A DNA stretch of 64,000 nt from contig CM055102.1 of the NCBI GenBank assembly GCA_029204225.1, positions 18,204,937-18,268,936 of the forward strand. The letters run 5' to 3'. Position numbers and translations under genes: made by a program. Shown here piece by piece: positions 1 to 10,399 of this stretch. Each line of letters opens with the position of its first letter. Position 1 is the first letter of the stretch. The DNA is from Diphasiastrum complanatum (Eukaryota; Streptophyta; Lycopodiopsida; Lycopodiales; Lycopodiaceae). Below the pieces are notes generated by a model that did not search any database, was not told the DNA's origin, and worked only from the letters and a program-made list of their open reading frames with translations.

Positions 1-348
1 GTTTGATTAAATTGCTCCTCATGGGAGCAAGTGAGAGATGAGTATCTGAACTCGAGTTCTCAGTCATCATTAGTGATTTTTTTATTATATTATCATTAAA
101 TATAGATATTTTAAACTGATATATATGTTGAATCTTTGATACTTCACAGTGTTCTAATGCCAGTCAACTTTGGTTTAGGGTTTTTATTCTATAGCTATAA
201 GTATCATTATTGTGCTTAGTAACACTTATGTATTCTGATATCAGAAAACTAGAATCAGCTCAAAATCTTTCAATTTTCTTGTTACAACAAGTTTCAAAGA
301 TCATATGGATGTTGCACGCAATGGAAATGAGAGAAGAGATAGATTGTA
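1..348. other. No gene seen, AT-rich flank
   Basis: AT-rich sequence with stops in every frame and no motif I recognise. Confidence 0.4.
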
Positions 349-667
349 ATATATTGAGTCTAGTGATCCTAATCCAAGACCATTCACTAGCCCTGCTAAT
401 CCTCCTCTTGAGACATTTCATTGGCAAGTGCACACTATCGACGTGAAAAATATACTTAGTGATATTGCAACGTGTGACTATGCAATAACAATAGCTGCTA
501 TACCATATGGATTTAAGCTGAAGGGTGTAGTAAATGATGATTGTGCATACACATATGCACATATGGTGAAACCATTCAAGGAACGAACCACAACATCGTT
601 ATGGAGATTTTTTATTTTTCACTCTTCATTATATCGAATCATGAAATCAATGAGTACCGAATCATGA
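349..667 (+). other. Open reading stretch of unknown origin
   Basis: About 105 codons stay open between a TAA at 346-348 and a TGA near 667. The first two thirds look protein-like (a Pro/Ser-rich start, then a segment containing FHWQVHTIDVKNILSDI). No initiating ATG fits and I recognise no family. It could be an isolated exon or a transposon scrap; chance is also possible in DNA this AT-rich. Confidence 0.2.
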
Positions 668-1408
668 TATTTGTGGTTACTCTCATAAATATTTATGATG
701 AAATTTCGTGGTACAGATTGTAATATTGTGAGTATTTAATTGAACAAATTGTGATCACGTTTGTGATTTAGTCATGCAATTGAAAATTGTGAAATTTATC
801 ACTAATTTCATCAATTCATACATAGTAGATTATGACCTTCATTTTCTGCAATTGTGAATGTGCATCGTGAAATCGTAAATATTACATCTTGAAATACTAA
901 TACTTTTGTGAACATTGATTTTAAATTTTTTATATTTAGCTGTAAAACTACAAATACTTACTAATAAAATTTTTCATTTTTTTGAAAACTGATTGCAACA
1001 ATAAAAATCCTACTATCTTAAAAATTATGCATAATATTGTGACTTGATTTTAAGTTTGTGACATGATAAATATTCAAATATAAAAATAATAATAATTTTC
1101 TGTAAAGTTAGAAAATGATTAAATAATTTTCACCCATTCTTATTGAATGATCGTTTCTCATTTCAAATATTTACAAATCTCAAAACACCATAATAGTGGC
1201 AAGGCCTTTGTTTAATGCCACAATGTTCTTGTTTTGAAATGGACTCTCCCTCTTTGTGTGTGTAAAAACACCCTAATCAATAATCAACAAGGTAAGCTTC
1301 TAAAAAAATAGTCAATGGCAATGAATGATAAGGACATTGGCATGCATAGAAGACAAGAGAGAATCAAAAACAGCTTCCAAATTTTCTATCCAGCGAGAAT
1401 TGCCAGCT
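668..1408. other. Intergenic, AT-rich
   Basis: No gene seen. The words 'attgtga' and 'tttgtga' recur many times, giving a loosely repetitive texture, but no clean tandem unit or promoter can be defined. Confidence 0.4.
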
Positions 1409-3227
1409 TCAACTGGGTCGTTTCAAAAGGACAAGTCTTAAGTCCACCATTTCTAATTGTTCCTTCATAGCGGAACGTACTGCTTGTGAATCTGCTACAG
1501 CCTCATCCTTCTCAGCTTTGAGGGTATCGATGGTTTGCTGCATGTTGGATACCTTCAATTGGAGCTGGTTCTGGAGATGGAGTAGCATCTGCTGCTGTTG
1601 TTGATTGTAATTCATGAGGTTCTGGATCTGCAGCTGTTGTTGTTTGTTTTCCTCCTCCAGCCTTGCTTTTTCTTTCAAAAGGTCCGCCATAGCACCATTG
1701 TCAAATTGCCACATAGTATATTGTCCCCCTAGGGTGCCGAATAGATTGTATTGGAGCTCATTCACCAACCATACTGCTTTTTGGGCTGTAAGGGGTAACT
1801 GCTCCCAAGGACCAATGTCAGGGAGGGTGCGTGTGTAGTTAGGATACGACATGGGGTTAAATGGTAGAAAATCAGAAACAGGGCTAGACGGAGGTGTATG
1901 AAAGGTAGGTGGAGGTGATTGTGGATTGAGGGGCGGGGAGGTACTATGTGGCGGAGAGTGTGGGATTGGGTTAGTGGTGATAGTGGTTGATGGTAATGCA
2001 GTTAGTAATTGTAATGCAAAATCATCTACGTTGACTGTGGAGTAAAGTAGGGTGGGGATTTGTACAGGGGAGGGCTTTTGTGGAAGTGTGGAAGGGAAGC
2101 CCGTGTTGAGAGTTAGTGAGGGTGTGGAGGTGGCAGTAAACGGTGGGGGTGGTGGTGAGAGTGTGAGAGCAAGTGATGGCGAGGAGATTGCATGTGTGGA
2201 CAGAATCACGCCCATAGGATCGGAGCCGAAAGTGCTTACCATTCCGGAGCTGTCTGCTACTGCTGCTACTGCTTGTCGGCATTGTTGGGCCTGGTGAAGT
2301 AATGTCGCCTGCTGCTCTAGGACTTCCTTTGAGATCTGAGATGGTTTAAGGATCCCTCCGGATTTAGCATATTCTACCCCGATGTCGCTAGATAGAATGT
2401 CATGTGGGACATCTGCTTCTGTGCTAACCACCTTCCCTTTCTGCTTCTTAGTAGGTGGGGCTGGTGAGGCTGGTTCTGCTGTCAGTTGGGGGGTGTTTCG
2501 CTTTTTTTTGCTTCGATAAACAACATCCAGCTCCTTGATGGCAGCAGCCGCCTTAGACCCCAATTGCTTGGTGACCAACATGTGGAGGAGATACCCACAT
2601 TTGGTAGTTGATTTGCGGGCTTTCAAAGCTCCACACAGCTTCTCTGCTACCTTCTCAGCCCACTTATAATTTTGAGTGGGGTCGTCCATGGTGAGGGTCA
2701 GAAAGAAGAGATCGCTCGGTGGGATGCGATCCATCAGACTTGGTGGTATGTACTACGACCATGGTGACAAGGATCTCTGAGGTGGCCCGTAGATGGGGAT
2801 CCGTGATGAGGCGGATAGCGATCGCGTCGTTGGTTTGGGCAATGGTTTTGTCGTCGTTTGTCAGAAACTTGGTAAAGTACTTGGCATCATAGCTGGTGCC
2901 CTTTCCATGTATTGTCTCTCCGAGATTCGGAAAGCCGACGCTTTGAAGATCCCCAGGAGAGACGTTGATAATAATATAGCTGCCACTCTTGGATGTAATC
3001 CGGAAAGTTTGGAACTCATCCGAATAGGTCGAGTAGGCTGCTCGGATGAGGCTCTCGCTCTACTAGTCTAGGAAAAGTGTCAGATCAAATCCAAGATTCG
3101 TGAGGATATCCTTGGCCAATGTGAGCTGCTCGGCGTAATTCTTAAGATAGGTCGTGACTATATCCCCTGAATAAGGACGAGGGGGTTTATGGCGATGCAA
3201 GCTCAGCAAGGAATCGTGGGAAGCCAT
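1409..3227 (-). pseudogene. Broken ORF: unknown protein with Pro-rich linker and C-terminal coiled coil
   Basis: A minus-strand reading frame starts at an ATG at 3227 (MASHDSLLSLHRHK). It is broken by two consecutive TAG codons near 3061-3066 and by a one-base frameshift near 2750, where a TAG falls in the downstream frame. The remaining frame is open for 441 codons, 2734-1409. In that part residues 1-75 are mixed, about 75-105 are basic and Pro-rich (PPTKKQKGK), about 185-330 are Pro/Ser/Thr-rich low complexity, and about 345-435 form a Gln-rich coiled coil (KARLEEENKQQQLQIQNL). I do not recognise the family. Its position next to a gypsy remnant and below an LTR-like TATA box suggests a retroelement-associated or captured ORF. 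It is not a zinc-knuckle gag: no CCHC is seen. A host pseudogene is the alternative. Confidence 0.5.
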
Positions 3228-3336
3228 GATAACAGTGATTTTAGATTGCTCTGAGAATTTTGAAAATTTTGAAAAAAAATTGGCATGAACTCGAGAGCAG
3301 CAATCTAAAATAAACTCGTGGAGAGAAGGTGGAGGC

Positions 3337-3346
3337 CTATATATAG
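3337..3346 (-). promoter_or_regulatory. TATA box (CTATATATAG) upstream of the minus-strand ORF
   Basis: CTATATATAG is a near-ideal plant TATA box, about 110 nt before the ATG at 3227 in the minus direction. That spacing suits a promoter with a short leader. It lies in sequence that resembles the right-hand LTR of the gypsy remnant, so it is probably an LTR promoter. Inference from sequence only. Confidence 0.4.
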
Positions 3347-3359
3347 ACTTTTTTTGGCA

Positions 3360-3620
3360 GGAATTCGCAACTTCACCCAGAAATCGTCCTCAGCCTCCAC
3401 GATTTGGTAATGATGGTCGCAAATTTTGAGGAACTTTCTAAGGGCCTGCGAATTCCTGTAAGTGATTTTTTTATTGCCAAAAGAGAAAAAACGTCTGATA
3501 GTACAAAAATGTATCTGATTAGAATTCGCGAAGATAGTAGAAAAATTGTGAGAATCTATTTGAGCTCTAGTGAATTGTCTACGAATTCTGAGAATGGATA
3601 TCTGATGAGGAAAACTACTT
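3360..3620 (-). repeat. Left LTR-like copy (GAATTC-rich)
   Basis: Contains four GAATTC sites and aligns in order with 5110-5420 (AGAATTCGCG, GATAGTA, ACGAATTCT). As the element runs on the minus strand this would be its 3' LTR. Strongly diverged; boundaries approximate. Confidence 0.45.
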
Positions 3621-3907
3621 TTTTTCTATCACAAGCTTTAGTGTAATTGTGCATATCCTTAAAGAGTGTTGGCCACCAAAAAAAAAATTGGCTAAGAGGA
3701 TTTTCTAGCAGTTGTTTTAGAAGAGAAATGGCCAGCACCAATACCTTCATGAGTGGGGGAAATTACAGAGGGTATTTCTCCTTCAGTAAGACATCGTCGG
3801 ATAATTCTATCTAATCCTTGCTTGTAGAGTTTTCCTACAATTAACGTATAAGGTTTAGTTTTGAGGACCAACGCACATTGTTCAGGTTTAGAGAAGGAAG
3901 GATCCAT
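3570..3907 (-). pseudogene. Gypsy integrase zinc-binding (H2C2) fragment
   Basis: The minus-strand frame at 3907-3692 carries LYKQGLDRIIRRCLTEGEIP and HEGIGAGHF, the typical start of the gypsy integrase zinc-binding domain. After a frameshift near 3700 the sequence continues with WWPTLFKDMHNYTKACD, matching the end of the same domain. The last expected Cys (CDxC) is not kept. The catalytic core is missing: the element is cut about 3600. It lies directly downstream of the RNase H frame, the normal gypsy order. Confidence 0.65.
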
Positions 3908-3922
3908 CTGCCCTGAAGTTAA

Positions 3923-5098
3923 CTATTCGGTAATTTCCTTAGCCCATACAGGTGTAGAGTCAACTTGGAAAAGGATTGCATCTAGTAAATCATTGTTGAC
4001 GCCTTGGATTCGGGATAGATGGTCTGCTAAAAAATGCTGAACTCCCTTACGAACCACGATCCTAAACTCAAATTCTCTCAATAATAGAATCCATCTAGTA
4101 ATACGGCCGGTGGTGCAGGTCTTGTTGATGAGATACAATAGTGCTTGATGATCAGTGAAGAATGCAAAGACTTTTCCTAGAAGATAATGGCGGAAGTTCT
4201 GAACTGCATATACCATTGCCAAGGCTTTGCATTCGGTAGTGGTATAATTGACTTCAGCAGGTATCAATTGTCGACTAAGAAAATGAATTGGGTAGTCCTT
4301 TTTGAATTCTCCCGGTTGGGTGAGCACTGCTCCAATGGCATACTTGGATGCATCGGTATGCACATGGAATTCTTTAGAATAATCAGGAGCCCGGAGGATG
4401 GATGCATTGGTAAGGGCTTCTTTGAGGTGATTAAAGACGACGCGTTGTTCATCCGTCCATTTGGGAACTACAACTACTTTGTAGATTAAGCGTGTTTTGT
4501 TAGCGAAATAAAAAATAAAGCACCGATAGTAGTTGGCGTGGCCAAGGAAGGAGTAAACTTCACGTATCGTACGCGGTTCCGATAGATTTTGAATGATAAG
4601 GATCTTTTCAGGGTCAGTGGCAATGTCATTTTGTGAGATAATATGTCGTAACACAATACCATGGGTTACCCAAATCTGGCATTTTTCATGAGTAAGAGAG
4701 ATATCGAAGCGTACATTGGATAAAAAAAAATTTGAGCACGGACAGATGACAGCGTCCTTAAGGGTGGTCCAAGAAGCAAGATCAGGAGCTTCGAGATTCA
4801 AGTACCACTCCTTGGCGGTGTCATAGAGTACCATGGAAAATAGACAAAGCTTTTCAGTTTCAGAGGTATCTCCATAAAAACGGCATGCATTATCAAAGTC
4901 TTGGAGAAATCGGATTGGGTCAGATTCACCATTGTACTTTGGTGCATCGATACGTGGAATTCTTCGTTCCATTCGTGGAGGAGTCGGATTAGAAGATTTA
5001 GCACAGTCGCGAGACATGATGCAGAATATAGATGAGTAGGGCAGGACTGTACTTGACAAAAAGGGCAGTTTGCTTGCAGAATGGATAGTGTAGGACAC
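3923..5098 (-). CDS. Chimeric gypsy ORF: gag start fused to RT C-terminus and RNase H
   Basis: One uninterrupted 391-codon frame on the minus strand. Residues about 40-120 match the start of a gypsy capsid domain (PRIDAPKYNGESDPIRFLQ). From about residue 135 the sequence is the end of reverse transcriptase (DIATDPEKI, FLGHANYYRCF), then RNase H (FHVHTDASKYAIGAVL, FLSRQLIPAE, YLLGKVFAFFTDHQALLYL), ending with the ADHLSR segment. The rest of gag, the protease and the RT active site (YxDD) are absent, so an internal deletion joined gag to RT in frame. The start at 5098 is nominal; a more convincing Met precedes SRDCAKSS, about 5016. The intact frame across the junction is unusual for a remnant; expression is unknown. 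Confidence 0.6.
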   Translation of the reverse strand: MSYTIHSASKLPFLSSTVLPYSSIFCIMSRDCAKSSNPTPPRMERRIPRIDAPKYNGESDPIRFLQDFDNACRFYGDTSETEKLCLFSMVLYDTAKEWYLNLEAPDLASWTTLKDAVICPCSNFFLSNVRFDISLTHEKCQIWVTHGIVLRHIISQNDIATDPEKILIIQNLSEPRTIREVYSFLGHANYYRCFIFYFANKTRLIYKVVVVPKWTDEQRVVFNHLKEALTNASILRAPDYSKEFHVHTDASKYAIGAVLTQPGEFKKDYPIHFLSRQLIPAEVNYTTTECKALAMVYAVQNFRHYLLGKVFAFFTDHQALLYLINKTCTTGRITRWILLLREFEFRIVVRKGVQHFLADHLSRIQGVNNDLLDAILFQVDSTPVWAKEITE

Positions 5099-5109
5099 AA
5101 ACTAGTCTT

Positions 5110-5430
5110 TTTGATTGTTATAGAATTCTCGGACAGGCTGAGAAATTGTGGAGAGGCAGATAAATCTAACTGTAATACTCGCGAATTCTGAAAAAGATTT
5201 CTGAATGTCAGAATAGTGATTTTTTTATATTTTTTGGAACAAATTTGGCATTTCAGAATTCGCGGATAGTACAGGGAAATCGTGCTCTGTGAGGACGAAT
5301 TCTTAGGCTGGATGGTGAATTCTAACAGAGAGGTTTGACTGGCAGATAGGGAATATAGAGAAAAATGTGATGTTCTGACAGTAAACAGGCAAAATCTGTG
5401 GGATAGAATTCGCGGAGCTGCATCTGACGG
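5110..5430 (-). repeat. Right LTR-like copy (GAATTC-rich)
   Basis: Holds six GAATTC sites, several in the context GAATTCGCGG, and parallels 3360-3620 in motif order. It lies just upstream of the gag start in the minus direction, where a 5' LTR is expected. No primer-binding site identified. Confidence 0.4.
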
Positions 5431-5579
5431 ATTTTTTCAAAATGCAATAATCCGTTTCAACGCTTTGGATTCCAAAACTGTAAAAATTCTCAAATTGGAC
5501 GTCCGGTGATTGGGAAATTGTGGCACCAACCAGTTTTCAAACTTGTTGTCGGCTTCCGCCATGCCGGCCTCTGACATGT

Positions 5580-5760
5580 AGACGTGAATATGGAGTGGAA
5601 TATTGTCTATCGAAAAAAAAATAGTTGGCATCCGACGTGATGTCGGAATACGTCGGATTCTGACGTCCACGTCATTGACCCGAGACCTCAAAAATTCTTG
5701 ATTTGACGTGGTACTGAAACGGACGTCGAAATCTGAGTGTTTTGCGACGTCGAAATCCGT
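5580..5760. promoter_or_regulatory. Cluster of ACGT cores (bZIP-type sites)
   Basis: Eight ACGT cores fall within about 175 bp, including TGACGTCCACGTCA and two GACGTCGAAATC words 24 bp apart (5722 and 5746). Plant bZIP factors bind ACGT cores, TGA factors TGACG. The segment lies between the gypsy remnant and the copia element, so it may be part of an LTR promoter. Function is inferred. Confidence 0.35.
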
Positions 5761-5989
5761 TGTTTGTCTAGATTTTGAGATTTCGCGCGATTCTGCAGAT
5801 TTCTTCTCACTTTTTTGCATTTGGTGGCGCATTTGGAGCTTTTGGTGCTTGGAGTTGTTGGTGCTTGGAGCTTTTGGAGCTTTTGTAAGTATTTGTTTTG
5901 TGTGTTTTTTTTTAAGGAGATAAAGTTTGTTTTGCTTGTTTGTGAGAGAAAGCGAGGAGGGAAAAAGAAAATGAAAGACATGTCAGAAA

Positions 5990-8900
5990 TTGTGAACTCC
6001 TGCAACTTTGTCGTGAAGGTGACGAAGTGAAGCGAAAGGCGAACATACCCCAAAGATCGAAAGAAAAGTATTTGAGATTCGACTTGATGACCAGTTGACA
6101 AAAAAACACGAAACGGAAGAAAACAATTCACGCTGCCAACTGGCAGCTCGACGAGCATGGGGGAAAGAATAAGAACAAACCCAGACCCAGATTTGACAAG
6201 GCGAATACAAAGTCTTCGAGTAGAGGCAATGCCAACCAGCAAACATCCTCATGTGCTCACTGTCACAAGCCGGGACACACAGCCAACAAATGTTGGTTTA
6301 ACCTGACAATACCTTGCATGCACTACAAGAAGAAGGGACACTCTGCATATGATTGCAGATTCAACCTAAAAAGAAAAAACAAAGCTGACAAGATGAATGT
6401 TGTAGAGTCGTCAAAGGATGCAAACAAAAGTGAAGAGACCTTCACGATATTCGATGAAGCCTCGACAAGCTACACTGAACAAGACTACGACATAGTCATT
6501 AATTCAGGAGCAACCTCACACATCACTTGCAACAAAAGAATCTTGATTGACTACAGAGAAAATGAAAACAACAGAGCAGTGATTCTAGGTGATGGGAGTC
6601 GACACAATATCAAGGGCGTCAGAACTCTACAACTACAAACATTGTCGGGACAAGCAGAGCTGCCAGGAGCACTCTACGTACCCTCATTATAAAAAGACCT
6701 ACTATCAGTCTCCAAAATGGCAGATCTTGGAATACGAGTTCTATTCGATGGCAATGTATGCCGGATGATCGAGAAAACAACGAATAAGTTGCTGATAGTT
6801 GGATGTAGAGAAGGCAATTTCTACCAAGCCAAGATAATCAGCAATTCTGATAGCATACTAAATGCATCAGAAAACAAAGATCAACTCTCGCACAAAAGAA
6901 TGTATTATCTGAACATGAGGAGCCTCTACGACATGAGCAAGAAGGACATAGTCACAGATCTAAAAATATCCAGACTTGATACTGAGTTCTGTGAAGCTTG
7001 TCAGAAAGGGAAACAACATTGGAATCCATTCGTACACAAGGGAAGAAGAGCTAAATAAATTCTTAAGCTCATCCACTCATATGTCTGTGGACCAATGAAA
7101 GTTGATTTGCTCTCAGGATTGAGGTATTTCCTGACATTCATTGATGACTACAGTCGAATGACAACGATCTATTACTTGAAGAAAAAATCTGAAGTGTTTG
7201 ACTCTTTCAAGAAGTTCATGGCATTCGCGGAAAGACACACCTCAAAGAAGATTCAGATCATCAGGTCTGATAATGGAGGTGAGTACAAGAGTACAGAATT
7301 TTCAAGATTATGCCAAGAACAAGAAATAGAGCATCAATTCACTCCTCCGTGTACACCCGAATATAATGGTGTCATAGAAAGAAGAAACATGACACTAGTC
7401 GAAGGAGCTAGATGCATGATGGCACAGGCTCGATTGCGAAGTCAATTTTGGACTGAGGCAATAGCTACAATAGTACACCTACAGAACAGATCAATAATGA
7501 CAACCCTAGAAAACAAAACACCATACGAAATGTGGACAGGTAGAAAGCCTGATCTGTCATACGTGCGTGTATTCGGATGTGCAGCATACCAGCACATACC
7601 AAAGGAACAAAGAAGCAAGCTCGACGAAAAGTCAGAGCAGACAATTATGGTCAGATACTCGAATGTCTGCAACTCAACCACGAAGAAAGTTGTGTCGAGT
7701 AGAGATGTGAAGTTCGATGAGTCCACATTCCCTAGATTAAAGGAAAAAAGGGGCATGAGATCTTCACACTAATGCCGATTCAAGAGGGAGATCAAGGGCA
7801 AATATCAAATCAAAATGTCGAGCCCCACACCCCAGAGCAGCAGGAAGCCGAAGATCAATCCAACGAAGAAGAAACATTTGAGCAACGATGAATCGAACCC
7901 AGAAGGTCGACAAGACAAAGAAGACCTCCAGAACGATACACTGTCAACATTCAATGGAGTGAAGAAACAAAGTTTGAATATCGCAGCTTCATTGAAGAAC
8001 TAGCAAGATATCAAGAAGCTATCCAGAGTCCATAAGGAGAATTCTGGAATTAGGCAATGTTAGAAGAAATCAAATCAATGAGGCAAAATGTGGCATGGAC
8101 ACTAGAGCCACTTTCCGAAAATAAAAAGACCGTCGACTGCAAATGGGTCTACAAAAGAAAAATCAAATCAGATGGCACCATCGGACGATACAAAACAAGG
8201 CTTGTCGCAAAAGGCTACACACAAAGGTACGACATCGATTACTTCGATACGTATTCACCAATGGTGAAAATGACAAGCATTCGACTGCTCCTTGCATAAC
8301 AACTCAATACAATCTAGAAACTCACCAGATTGATGTAAAGACAGCCTTTCTCCACGGAGATCTAGAGGAAGAAATCTTCATGAAGCAACCTAAAGGATTC
8401 GAAGACCCCGACAATTGACAATATGTTTGTCAATTACAACGACGCATTTATGGTCTAAAGCAGACATCACGATCTTGGTATAAGAAGATCGATAGTCTTC
8501 TGATGTCTCTAGATTACATTCCTACACAACCAGACTGTAACGTCTATATAAAAAAAGTAGGAAGAAATTTTGTGATTCTGACTATATTTGTAGATGACTC
8601 CTAATGATAGGAAATTCCTTGATGCTAATCAAGAAAACGAAGAGTCAAATTTTTAAAAGTTATCAATTCACAGATCTAGGAGAAGCAACAAAATGCCTTG
8701 GGCGGGAAATCAAAAGGAATCGAATTAAAAGAGAAATGCATCTGAGTCAGTCAGAGTGCTGAAGCAGTATCAAATGATGGACTGCAAAGAAAAAGCCACA
8801 CCAATGATAGCTGGAGCCAGACTAATGAAACATGATTGCCCAAATATAGATGAGGAGAGATAGAAGATGGAAGTTATACCCTACCAAAACCTGATCGGTA

Positions 8901-9534
8901 GTCTGATGTACCTCACAATCTGTACCAGACCCGATTTGGCCTTCTCTGTCTATGCTTTAAGCCAATTCTCTTCAAATCCTGGCATGACACATTGGCAGAT
9001 GGCGAAACGAATTCTGGAATATCTGAAGGGTACCCAAATCATGGGGGACTAACCTACAAAGCAGACGAAGGCAAAATATTCGAGCTGCAACACTACAGTG
9101 ATGCAAGTTGGGCGAGCTGCAAAGACGACAACAAGTCAGTGACATGAGGATGTTCGATTGTGTGCCGAGTAGCAATCAGCTGGACATGCAAGAAACAAAT
9201 CTTGGTGGCTCAATCCTCATGCGAAGCTGAATATGTCGCAGCTTTGAAGATGGCAAACGAGATAGTATGGTTGCAGTGGATGTTGGAAGTAGTTGGCATA
9301 CCACAAAGAGAACCATGCACGATGATGATGGATTCTCAAAGTGCCATATATCTATCCCAGGATCCTGTTTTCCATTCAAAGACAAAACATATACCTCTGA
9401 AGTACCATCATATTCGAGACTTGATCTCAAAAGGAGAGCTCAAGGTTCAGTACATAAAATCTGAAGACATGATTGCAGATTTGCTCACGAAGTGTTTGAT
9501 CATAACTTTGCCCATACTCCATCATTTGATGTGA
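5990..9534 (+). pseudogene. Ty1/copia gag-pol pseudogene
   Basis: Gag C-terminus with two zinc knuckles near 6255-6360: one intact (CAHCHKPGHTANKC), one with the second Cys changed to Tyr. Protease at about 6500 reads VINSGATSHI, so the catalytic Asp of the usual DSGA is Asn. Integrase shows its zinc-binding part (CEACQKGKQ), then catalytic residues in FIDDYSR, RSDNGGEYKS and EYNGVIERRN at 7095-7500. RT starts near 8057 (CKWVYKRKIKSDG) and keeps an FVDD motif near 8590, directly before a TAA. RNase H ends at 9534 (SSCEAEYVAALKMANE, TKHIPLKYHHIRD). TAA codons at 6690 and 7056 interrupt one otherwise common frame; RT needs at least two frame changes. Confidence 0.85.
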
Positions 9535-9561
9535 AGTAGATCTAGTTTTGGAGGGATTGGA

Positions 9562-10383
9562 TGTTAGTAACTGTGTTAACACAGAGAAAATAAAAAAATA
9601 ATAATAAAACTCCGTGGCATGTGTTTTGTAAGACCACATATGAATATCTGTCAATAAACTTCAAGCCATGGCATGTGTTTTGTAAGTCCATGAGTAGAAG
9701 CTTAAATAATAATAAAATAGCTTAAACTTAGATTTAGAACTTAGACTTAGGAAACTTAAGACTAGAAATATTTTATCTTAAGTTTTCCTAAGTTAAGAAA
9801 TTTGAAGTTCTAAATCCTAAGTTAGAAGTTCTTGAAAAGCTAGAAACAGATTAGTCCCATAAGTCAGTGGACACTTATGGAAGACCCTCCTTGCCATAAA
9901 AGGAGAGGTATTTGCATTGTAACCAACACTTTTGAGATTAAGCTATCTTGCTCTCTATTTTGGAGAATTATCATTCTATGTCATTTGTGTTCCCTTTGGA
10001 AAGGTGCATAGCTTGAGGGAAATTGCTCGGGCCTCCTCTTGCCTCCTTTTCATCGGTTTATTGTGGCATGTTCTTTATTGCTTATTTGCTTAATATTAGC
10101 CGCAATATTATTTTATTACCCTTTAGGTGTTAAGTAAAATTTAGATTAAACACCTTGCTAGTTGGGTAAGCCTTAGCAAGGGTTTGTATTTTGTCACCTT
10201 AAATAGTTTCATTTTCGTTTTGAGCACTAGTTGGGTAAGCCTTAGTGCTTCCGTCATTACGTCTTAGTTTCGCATTTTTGTTTGAACCTTGGTAGAAACT
10301 TAAAAAGTGGACGAATCTCTACATCCCTAGACTACACCTGTAAGTAGATCTAGCCACCGCGCACACTAGAAATACTTCCAACA
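9562..10383 (+). repeat. Putative 3' LTR of the copia element
   Basis: Begins TGTTAG directly after a polypurine tract and ends CCAACA at 10383, a plausible TG...CA LTR of 822 bp. A TATA-like ATAAAAGGAG occurs near 9896. The word TGGCATGTGTTTTGTAAG occurs twice near the start (about 9615 and 9668). The base after the LTR starts a PBS-like sequence, which is odd for a 3' LTR. Confidence 0.55.
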
Positions 10384-10399
10384 TTGGCGTCGTTGTCGC
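10384..10399 (+). other. Primer-binding-site-like sequence
   Basis: TTGGCGTCGTTGTCGC follows the LTR end immediately and resembles the TTGGCGCCGTTGCCGGGG primer-binding site of many plant LTR elements. It implies this LTR once served as a 5' LTR, or that two elements recombined here. Confidence 0.35.

Larger units (their letters stand above)
3240..5500 (-). mobile_element. Ty3/gypsy remnant with diverged LTR-like flanks
   Basis: A minus-strand gypsy remnant. The coding core (5098-3630) holds a gag start, RT C-terminal part, RNase H and the integrase zinc-binding region. It is flanked at about 3360-3600 and 5110-5420 by two direct, diverged copies sharing the words GCGAATTC, AGTGATTTTTTTAT, AGAATTCGCG, GATAGTA and ACGAATTCT in the same order. 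These are best read as old LTRs. Most of pol and the integrase core are gone. Exact LTR ends and target duplications were not found. Confidence 0.65.
5985..10383 (+). mobile_element. Degenerate Ty1/copia retrotransposon, 5'-truncated
   Basis: Plus-strand copia order gag - protease - integrase - RT - RNase H runs from about 5985 to 9534. A purine-rich tract (GGAGGGATTGGA) follows at 9550-9561, then a putative 3' LTR begins with TGTTAG at 9562. No matching 5' LTR is visible, so the left end is lost. Many stops and frameshifts show it is dead. Confidence 0.8.

Noticed and set aside
5688-6242. Overlapping ORFs left of the copia gag
   Set aside because: Frames on both strands without motifs; only the gag C-terminal text from about 5990 is recognisable.
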